A DNA stretch of 5,333 nt from Thermoflexales bacterium. Lineage in GTDB: Bacteria > Chloroflexota > Anaerolineae > S140-20. The stretch covers positions 1 to 5,333 of the forward strand of contig WFUY01000027.1 in NCBI GenBank assembly GCA_015484715.1, written 5' to 3'. The translations under genes and the position numbers were made by a program. The notes below the pieces were generated by a model. That model was not told where the DNA came from and did no database searches. It worked only from the letters and a program-made list of their open reading frames with translations. Below, piece after piece: positions 1-5,333 of the stretch (position 1 is the first letter of the stretch; each line of letters starts with the position of its first letter).

Positions 1-1
1 C

Positions 2-1237
2 AAGTACGTCATCATCCCCGCCCACGCCCGCAAGCGGCATCCGGTGGTGGAGGAACGGCTCCGGCGGTTGGCCGAGTACGCCGAGACCTCGCCCCTCAAC
101 CGGGTCATCTGGGGGGACCGACGGCTGGGCATCGTCGCCACGGGGATCGCCTACCAAGTGGCGCGGGAGGTCTTCGCCGGCTACTCCTTTCTGAAGCTGG
201 GGATGAGCTATCCGCTCCCCCGCCGCCTGGTCGCCGACTTCGCGGCCCAGGTGGACCGCCTCATCGTCGTCGAGGAGTTGGACCCCTTCTTCGAGGAGCA
301 GATCCGGGCGATGGGCATCCCGGTCACCGGCAAGGAGGTCTTCCCCCTCACCGGTGAGTTCACCGTGGCCCTGGTGCGGGAGCGGGCGGAGCAGGCGGGG
401 CTGATCGAGCCTCGGCCGCGAGAGGAGCCGCCGGCTCTGTCCTCCCGGGCGGTGGAGCTTCCGCCCCGACCGCCGGCCCTCTGCCCCGGCTGCCCCCACC
501 GGGCCGCTTTCTACGCCCTCTCCAAGCGGAAGGTGGTGGTGGCAGGCGACATCGGCTGCTACTCCATCGGGGTGCTGCCCCCCTTCAACGCGATGGATAC
601 GATCATCAGCATGGGGGCCAGCGTGGGGGTGGCCCACGGGATGACGCAAGCGGGCCTTCAGGAGAAGGTCGTCGCCGTCATCGGCGATAGCACCTTCTTC
701 CATGCCGGCCTGCCCGCCCTGGCCAACATCGTCCACAACAAGGGGGTGGCGGCCACCGTCGTGCTGGACAACCGGACGACGGGGATGACGGGCGGTCAGA
801 GCCATCCGGGGACGCCCGAGACGCTTCAGGGCGAGGCGGCCCCTTCCATCGAAATCGAGGCGGTCGTCCGGGCGATGGGCGTTGAGGACGTCAAGACAGT
901 GGACGCGCTGGACGCGAAGGCGGTGGACCGGGCGATCAAAGAGGCGGTGGCGACCCAAGACCATCCCTCGGTCGTCATCGTGCGAGGGGCCTGCGTCTTC
1001 CTGCCGGAGTTCCACCGGAAGCCCCAGGTGACGGTGGACCTGGAGACCTGCAACGGCTGCGCCCTCTGTTTCCGGGTGGGCTGTCCGGCCATCCTGAAGA
1101 GCGAGGAACGGGACGCGAAGACGGGCCGGCCCAAGGCGGAGATTGATCCGCTCCTCTGCACCGGCTGCGACGTCTGCCTCCAGGTCTGCCCGCGTAATGC
1201 CATCTACCGCCCGGAGCCGGTCCCTGCGGTGGCCTAG
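2..1237 (+). CDS. iorA: Indolepyruvate:ferredoxin oxidoreductase, alpha (large) subunit, 5'-truncated
   Basis: This is the catalytic subunit of the thiamine-diphosphate enzyme that converts arylpyruvates plus CoA to aryl-acetyl-CoA and CO2 while reducing ferredoxin; it is expected in the cytoplasm. The reading frame is open from base 2, so the GTG at 44 is an internal valine and the gene begins outside the window. There are 411 residues here; the family is usually about 600, so roughly 200 are missing. Visible in order (in-window numbering): the end of a transketolase-C-like domain (about 1-125), the family motif CPGCPHR (161-167), GDIGCYS (182-188), and a ThDP-binding stretch from GDS (228-230) to DNR (256-258). 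A C-terminal two-cluster ferredoxin domain follows, with Cys 350/353/356/361 and 386/389/392/396, each last Cys followed by Pro. All eight cluster cysteines are present, so the enzyme looks functional. iorB follows after 42 nt, as expected for the partner subunit. Substrate preference for indolepyruvate over other 2-oxoacids is inferred from the family. Confidence 0.95.
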   Translation, partial: KYVIIPAHARKRHPVVEERLRRLAEYAETSPLNRVIWGDRRLGIVATGIAYQVAREVFAGYSFLKLGMSYPLPRRLVADFAAQVDRLIVVEELDPFFEEQIRAMGIPVTGKEVFPLTGEFTVALVRERAEQAGLIEPRPREEPPALSSRAVELPPRPPALCPGCPHRAAFYALSKRKVVVAGDIGCYSIGVLPPFNAMDTIISMGASVGVAHGMTQAGLQEKVVAVIGDSTFFHAGLPALANIVHNKGVAATVVLDNRTTGMTGGQSHPGTPETLQGEAAPSIEIEAVVRAMGVEDVKTVDALDAKAVDRAIKEAVATQDHPSVVIVRGACVFLPEFHRKPQVTVDLETCNGCALCFRVGCPAILKSEERDAKTGRPKAEIDPLLCTGCDVCLQVCPRNAIYRPEPVPAVA

Positions 1238-1279
1238 CGGCCGGCGCCGGGGCGTTCGACCACCGGGAAGGAGTGAGCG

Positions 1280-1876
1280 ATGCGCTACGACAAGCTGGAC
1301 ATGCTCTTCGTGGGGGTGGGCGGCCAGGGGATCCTGACCGCGTCGGACATCGTGGCGGAGGTCGGCCTGGCCGTGGGTTACGACGTGAAGAAGTCGGAGG
1401 TCCACGGCTTCGCCCAGCGCGGCGGCGTCGTGGAGAGCCACGTCCGTTGGGGGCGGGAGGTGGCCGCTCCCGTGGCCGAGAAGGGGACGGTGGACATTTT
1501 GGTTGCTTTCGAGATGCTGGAGGCGGCCCGCTGGATCGAGTGGTTGAAGCCGAGCGGGTGGCTGATCGTCAACCGGCAGCAGATCGTGCCGATGTCCGTC
1601 AGCGTGGGGGATGCCCGCTACCCGGAGGAGGAGGAAATCCTGGACTACCTGCGGACCCGCACCGAGGAGATCACCCTGGTGGAGGGGCTGGCCGTCGCCG
1701 AGCGGCTGGGCAAGGCCCAGTTGGCCAACACCGTTGTCCTGGGAGCCCTCTCCACCCGGCTGGGGATTGACCCATCGGTCTGGCTGACGGTCATCGCCCG
1801 GCGGGTTCCGCCCAAGTACGTGGAGGCGAACCGAGAGGCCTTCTGGGAGGGGCGGGCGATCTTGCAACCGGTCTAG
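1280..1876 (+). CDS. iorB: Indolepyruvate:ferredoxin oxidoreductase, beta (small) subunit
   Basis: This is the small subunit of the IorAB enzyme, a 2-oxoacid:ferredoxin oxidoreductase gamma-type domain (PF01558 type) that completes the catalytic complex with IorA. At 198 aa it has the normal family length and is complete. The N-terminal GVGGQGIL (12-19), an Rossmann-like glycine-rich turn, and the following block EVHGFAQRGG (40-49) with downstream SHVRWG are hallmarks of this subunit. A further conserved block is FEMLEAAR around residue 75. The ATG at 1280 is supported by a strong Shine-Dalgarno, GGGAAGGAG at 1265-1273, ending 6 nt before the start. It is probably cotranscribed with iorA, since the 42-nt gap holds no promoter or terminator that I can see. 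No strong T-tailed terminator follows the stop; the next promoter begins 4 nt later. The family could serve other 2-oxoacids, but pairing with a CPGCPHR-containing, ferredoxin-fused large subunit supports IorB. Confidence 0.95.
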   Translation: MRYDKLDMLFVGVGGQGILTASDIVAEVGLAVGYDVKKSEVHGFAQRGGVVESHVRWGREVAAPVAEKGTVDILVAFEMLEAARWIEWLKPSGWLIVNRQQIVPMSVSVGDARYPEEEEILDYLRTRTEEITLVEGLAVAERLGKAQLANTVVLGALSTRLGIDPSVWLTVIARRVPPKYVEANREAFWEGRAILQPV

Positions 1877-1879
1877 CCG

Positions 1880-1908
1880 TTGCAGGTTTGTGGAAATCGT
1901 GTTATACT
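1880..1908 (+). promoter_or_regulatory. Extended -10 sigma-70-type promoter for the coiled-coil gene
   Basis: The -10 box TATACT (1903-1908, five of six consensus bases) is preceded by TG at 1900-1901, making an extended -10 (TGTTATACT). A weak -35 candidate TTGCAG (1880-1885, TTG matching) lies exactly 17 nt upstream. The start of transcription would fall near 1914-1916, giving a leader of about 108 nt before the ATG at 2023. This is an AT-rich island in GC-rich sequence, placed immediately after iorB. That fits a separate transcription unit for the downstream gene, although read-through from iorB is also possible. Confidence 0.6.
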
Positions 1909-1944
1909 TCCGCCGGAGGTGGTACAGGGAGTTCCGCCGGCGGA
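1908..1944 (+). repeat. GC-rich hairpin, direct repeat and 12-bp palindrome near the predicted transcription start
   Basis: TTCCGCCGG occurs twice, at 1908-1916 and 1932-1940. The second copy continues into a perfect 12-bp palindrome, TCCGCCGGCGGA (1933-1944). TCCGCCGG (1909-1916) can also pair with CCGGCGGA (1937-1944), giving an 8-bp stem with a 20-nt loop. No T-tract follows (the next bases are CTTCTCC), so a classical intrinsic terminator for iorB is not supported. It may be a weak 3' structure of the ior transcript or an operator overlapping the transcription start; neither role is shown. Confidence 0.5.
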
Positions 1945-1953
1945 CTTCTCCAT

Positions 1954-2001
1954 CATCGGAGCATCGGACTACCTGACCACGTGGTCACCTGATCACCCGA
2001 C
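1954..2001 (+). repeat. Degenerate 8-nt tandem array in the leader (six units)
   Basis: Read in steps of 8 from 1954, the units are CATCGGAG, CATCGGAC, TACCTGAC, CACGTGGT, CACCTGAT and CACCCGAC. A at unit position 2 and G at position 6 are identical in all six. C1, C4 and A7 hold in five of six. A consensus is CAYCTGAC. The period is not a multiple of three and the stretch is non-coding, so codon structure does not explain it. It lies between the predicted transcription start and the start codon at 2023. The role is unknown: clustered protein-binding half-sites, an RNA element or the remnant of a short tandem duplication are all possible. Confidence 0.5.
1974..1987. promoter_or_regulatory. 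Perfect 14-bp palindrome, candidate operator
   Basis: TGACCACGTGGTCA is its own reverse complement over all 14 bases, centred 42 nt before the ATG at 2023. A near-copy of its left half recurs in direct orientation: ACCTGACCAC at 1971-1980 and ACCTGATCAC at 1987-1996, one mismatch, 16 nt apart. Symmetry of this length in a non-coding leader suits a dimeric regulator. It has no loop, so it would be a poor RNA hairpin. No regulator gene is visible in the window, so the binding partner is unknown. Confidence 0.45.
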
Positions 2002-2022
2002 TCCTGAAGCGGATGGAGAACG

Positions 2023-2952
2023 ATGGCAATCACAGCCCGGACGGTTGAGGAATTGGTCGCGTTTCTGCGGCAGCACCCGGAGTGGCGAGAGCCACTTCTG
2101 CAGGCTCTGCTGACCGAGGAGTTTCTGCAACTGCCGGCGGAGATCCGTGCCCTACGGGAAGCCGTTGCCCAACTGACCGAGGCCCAGCGGCGCACGGAGG
2201 AGCGGGTAGAGCAGTTGGCCGAGGCCCAGCGGCGCACGGAGGAGCGGCTGGAGCAGTTGGCCGAGGCTCAGCGGCGCACGGAGGAGCGGGTAGGCCGGTT
2301 AGAGGAGGCTGTCGCTCAACTGATCGAAGCCCAGCGGCGCATGGAGGAGCGGCTGGAGCAGTTGACCGAGGCCCAGCGGCGCACAGAAGAGCACCTGGCT
2401 CAGTTGACGGCACGGGTGGATCGGCTGGCCGAGCGGATGCAGCGAATGGAGCGGCGTCAGGACCGGCTTGAGGAGAGGGTGAGCGAGTTGATCGTTGAAG
2501 TCGGAAAGCTCAAGGGCTTCCACCAGGAGTACCTGTACAATCAGCGGCCTGCCTACTACAGCCGCTTGCTGCGAAAGGCCCGCATTCTCTCCCCCGATGC
2601 CTATATGGAAATCCTGGAGCAAGCGACCGAGGAAGGGCACATCACCGAAGAGGAGGCCATAGATGCCTCCTTGGCCGATGTCGTGGTGCGGGGGCGATGG
2701 CGGTGGAATCACGGGGACGGTGCGCTGACCTATCTGGTGGTGGAAGTCTCTTGGAGCCTCAGTGAGGATGATGTAGTCCGGGCGGCGCGTCGGGCTGCCA
2801 TTCTGGGCAAGGCCGGCTATCGGGTTTGCGCCGTGGTGGCCGGCGCCCACATCCCCTCGGATGTGCAGAAGCTGATGCCCCAGCACAACGTCTGGGGGCT
2901 GCTGGATGGCTTGGTCATCCCCCCCGAGTCCGAGGAGGAGGAAGAAGAGTAG
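2023..2952 (+). CDS. Coiled-coil protein with C-terminal PD-(D/E)XK-like domain (DUF3782-type family)
   Basis: This is a 309-aa soluble protein of unknown function with no signal peptide or membrane segment. Residues 1-40 form a short helical module (VEELVAFLRQHPEWREPLL, then LLTEEFLQLP). Residues about 43-163 are a long charged coiled coil built from 14-residue repeats with core EAQRRTEER. Residues about 165-300 form a globular domain with D214 and D219 in a strand-like stretch (DVVVRG), then LVVEVSW (238-244), an Arg/Ala helix (VRAARRAAILGKAGY) and the strand VCAVVAG. That order resembles the nuclease-fold half of DUF3782-type proteins, which I recall from Chloroflexota and Cyanobacteria. 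However, the expected E-x-K is E241-V-S243, so nuclease activity is doubtful. The tail is ESEEEEEE. The ATG is fixed by an in-frame stop at 2005-2007; a GGAG at 2015-2018 sits close, 4 nt before it. It has its own promoter and terminator, so it is probably monocistronic. The family assignment is from memory of sequence pattern and is moderate. Confidence 0.7.
   Translation: MAITARTVEELVAFLRQHPEWREPLLQALLTEEFLQLPAEIRALREAVAQLTEAQRRTEERVEQLAEAQRRTEERLEQLAEAQRRTEERVGRLEEAVAQLIEAQRRMEERLEQLTEAQRRTEEHLAQLTARVDRLAERMQRMERRQDRLEERVSELIVEVGKLKGFHQEYLYNQRPAYYSRLLRKARILSPDAYMEILEQATEEGHITEEEAIDASLADVVVRGRWRWNHGDGALTYLVVEVSWSLSEDDVVRAARRAAILGKAGYRVCAVVAGAHIPSDVQKLMPQHNVWGLLDGLVIPPESEEEEEE
2179..2409 (+). 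repeat. In-gene 42-nt tandem repeat, five copies with a 21-nt spacer
   Basis: Copies begin at 2179, 2221, 2263, 2326 and 2368. Each is 42 nt and opens with a version of GARGCYCAGCGGCGCA. Each encodes 14 residues (EAQRRTEERxEQLx), two heptads of the coiled coil. Copies 3 and 4 are separated by 21 nt (2305-2325), encoding EAVAQLI, exactly one heptad, so coiled-coil phase is kept. A similar EAVAQLT precedes copy 1 (from about 2158). The array therefore probably grew by duplication of units larger than 42 nt as well. The high nucleotide identity suggests recent or ongoing expansion and contraction. Confidence 0.9.
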
Positions 2953-2974
2953 ATCGGGGACCCTTGAAGAGCAC

Positions 2975-3012
2975 GCCTCCCGGGGCCACGGTTCCGCTCC
3001 GGGAGGCTTTTT
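2975..3012 (+). terminator. Intrinsic terminator of the coiled-coil gene
   Basis: A perfect 9-bp GC-rich stem, GCCTCCCGG (2975-2983) with CCGGGAGGC (2999-3007), and a 15-nt loop is followed at once by five T (3008-3012). It starts 22 nt after the stop codon at 2950-2952. On the minus strand the hairpin lacks a T-tract (GTGCTCTTC follows). It therefore serves mainly the plus-strand gene, although it also lies just past the stop of the convergent minus-strand gene. Confidence 0.88.
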
Positions 3013-3021
3013 GTTGGCCGA

Positions 3022-3663
3022 TCAGCGCAGTCGGTCCAGCAGGTCCAGCAAGTAGCGCTCCACCAGCCAGACGCTGGCCTCGAAGAAGCCGTAAGTGCGG
3101 CGCAGGGGAGCCGGCTCCATCGCTTCCAGGGGCATCACACCGGCTTGCCAGATCACCTGCTCCAGCTCCTCGATGCGGGCCAGGAGTTCGCCGGCCGTGC
3201 GGGGCACGGGGATGTCGGCGTAGGTAGGGCGGGGCTGGGGGTAGGTGATGGCCTCAGCCGGCAGCCGGGGAAGTAGGCCCAGGGCGATGCGAGCGTGGGC
3301 ATAGCTGACCACCTGATCTTCCACCCGCTCCAAGGCGCCGGCGGTCTGCCAAGAGAGCCCTATCTGCTCCAGCCATCCCCAGTCCATCAGGACGTGGCTC
3401 ACCAGGGCCCACAGTTCGGTGGGGTCCATCACGCCAATGGCCGGGAAGGTAGCCGGTCCCATCCGCAGGGTGAGGATGAACCCCTCGCGCACCTGCCCTA
3501 GGTGGTCCAGTGTCTCCTGCAGACGGTTCTGAACGGCCGGGGAAGGGGGGCGACTCCGGTGTTCTAGCTCTTCGGCCAGCACTTCGCGGGTCTCCCGTAC
3601 CACCCGGGCCAGAGTGCGCAGGCTCGTTTGGACCTCTTGTAGGTTGAAAAGAGAAGATGCCAT
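3022..3663 (-). CDS. Hypothetical helical protein, unrecognised family
   Basis: I do not recognise this 213-aa protein. It is mostly predictable helix, with no signal peptide, no hydrophobic membrane segment and no cysteine. Residues 8-35 look amphipathic (LQEVQTSLRTLARVV), and 40-42 (PPS) is a break. The middle is aromatic-rich (DPTELWALVSHVLMDWGWLEQIGLSW, 80-105 region). A proline-rich linker (LPRLP to YPQPRPTYADIPVP, about 131-154) leads to a second helical part with RIEELEQVIWQAG (163-175) and a C-terminal helix ending YLLDLLDRLR. The start is chosen at the ATG whose first base is 3663, because a longer in-frame start at 3726 would lie in the loop of the groEL terminator. No Shine-Dalgarno precedes the chosen ATG (upstream reads CCTGTCCGACG), so initiation is uncertain. 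It lies downstream of groEL on the same strand and converges on the coiled-coil gene. A sustained reading frame and sensible protein composition argue that it is real. Confidence 0.7.
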   Translation of the reverse strand: MASSLFNLQEVQTSLRTLARVVRETREVLAEELEHRSRPPSPAVQNRLQETLDHLGQVREGFILTLRMGPATFPAIGVMDPTELWALVSHVLMDWGWLEQIGLSWQTAGALERVEDQVVSYAHARIALGLLPRLPAEAITYPQPRPTYADIPVPRTAGELLARIEELEQVIWQAGVMPLEAMEPAPLRRTYGFFEASVWLVERYLLDLLDRLR

Positions 3664-3682
3664 CGTCGGACAGGTTGGGCAA

Positions 3683-3696
3683 GGTGAACGGTGAAC
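3683..3696. repeat. Tandem 7-bp repeat between groEL terminator and the downstream gene
   Basis: GGTGAAC occurs twice back to back (3683-3689 and 3690-3696), read on the minus strand as GTTCACCGTTCACC. It lies just past the groEL hairpin and about 20 nt before the chosen start of the minus-strand hypothetical gene. No -10-like hexamer accompanies it. It may be a small regulatory site or chance. Confidence 0.35.
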
Positions 3697-3739
3697 GAAA
3701 GCGGCCCCTGGATGGGACCAGGCCATTCAGGGGCCGCTT
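3692..3739 (-). terminator. groEL: Hairpin terminator downstream of groEL
   Basis: There is a perfect 12-bp stem: AAGCGGCCCCTG (3699-3710) pairs with CAGGGGCCGCTT (3728-3739) across a 17-nt loop. On the minus strand it starts about 26 nt after the groEL stop. The stem ends in CTTTCGTT, a broken T-tract, so termination may be incomplete and allow some read-through into the next minus-strand gene. On the plus strand the flank is CTTGTTCGG, a weaker tail. Confidence 0.75.
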
Positions 3740-3765
3740 GTTCGGTTGCGTCGGGGGAACGGGGC

Positions 3766-5333
<1,568 letters not shown>

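Noticed and set aside
44..46. GTG as a start codon for the first gene
   Set aside because: The frame is open upstream to the window edge and encodes the conserved-looking KYVIIPAHARKRHP stretch, so this GTG is an internal valine.
1241..1250. 10-bp palindrome CCGGCGCCGG between iorA and iorB
   Set aside because: It has no loop and no T-tract and lies in very GC-rich sequence where such dyads arise by chance; not a convincing terminator or operator.
1273..1770. Arg/Gly-rich open frame overlapping iorB
   Set aside because: Out-of-frame shadow of iorB, which has the strong Shine-Dalgarno and the conserved motifs.
1880..2113. 77-aa open frame across the leader
   Set aside because: It overlaps the promoter and the real gene in another frame, has no Shine-Dalgarno and has a composition unlike a protein.
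2179..2409. CRISPR-like array
   Set aside because: The repeats are contiguous without unique spacers, are in frame and encode coiled-coil heptads.
2030..2413. Minus-strand open frame opposite the coiled-coil gene
   Set aside because: Its Pro/Ala/Cys-rich repeats are just the reverse reading of the 42-nt repeat; low-complexity shadow.
2082..2471. Plus-strand Gly/Ala-rich open frame inside the coiled-coil gene
   Set aside because: Frame-shifted shadow of the same 42-nt repeat with no protein-like features.
2299..2886. 195-aa minus-strand open frame antisense to the coiled-coil gene
   Set aside because: No Shine-Dalgarno or recognisable domain; it lies wholly opposite a gene with its own promoter and terminator.
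3664..3726. Longer start for the minus-strand hypothetical gene at 3726
   Set aside because: The ATG lies in the loop of the groEL terminator hairpin, the extra 21 residues run through the stem, and there is no Shine-Dalgarno there.

Overview
The window is GC-rich bacterial chromosome. It holds four protein genes: two run off the edges, one is a conserved metabolic subunit, and two belong to poorly characterised families. High GC, an IorAB enzyme and a coiled-coil/nuclease-like protein of a type I associate with Chloroflexota and Cyanobacteria together suggest a Chloroflexota-like, possibly thermophilic, bacterium. This placement is inference from family habits, not from a marker-gene comparison. 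Nothing indicates a phage, insertion sequence, CRISPR array or RNA gene.

Left part, plus strand (1-1876): the 3' two thirds of iorA (indolepyruvate:ferredoxin oxidoreductase, large subunit), then a 42-nt gap with a strong Shine-Dalgarno, then complete iorB. Together they encode the two subunits of one enzyme. It oxidatively decarboxylates arylpyruvates from aromatic amino acids to aryl-acetyl-CoA and passes the electrons to ferredoxin.

Middle (1877-3012): an extended -10 promoter starts 4 nt after the iorB stop. Between it and the next gene lies an unusual leader of about 110 nt with a GC hairpin, a degenerate 8-nt tandem periodicity of six units and a perfect 14-bp palindrome. The gene at 2023-2952 encodes a 309-aa protein: a short N-terminal helical module, a long coiled coil built from 42-nt tandem repeats, and a C-terminal domain resembling the PD-(D/E)XK-like part of DUF3782-type proteins. 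A clear intrinsic terminator closes the unit.

Right part, minus strand (3022-5333): groEL (60-kDa chaperonin), lacking only about 22 N-terminal codons beyond the right edge, followed by a 12-bp hairpin terminator. Downstream in the same direction is an unrecognised 213-aa, mostly helical protein. It has no evident promoter or Shine-Dalgarno and converges on the coiled-coil gene.

The most unexplained signal is the 8-nt periodic leader with its embedded palindrome at 1954-2001. The rest is ordinary housekeeping sequence plus two lineage-type genes of unknown function.
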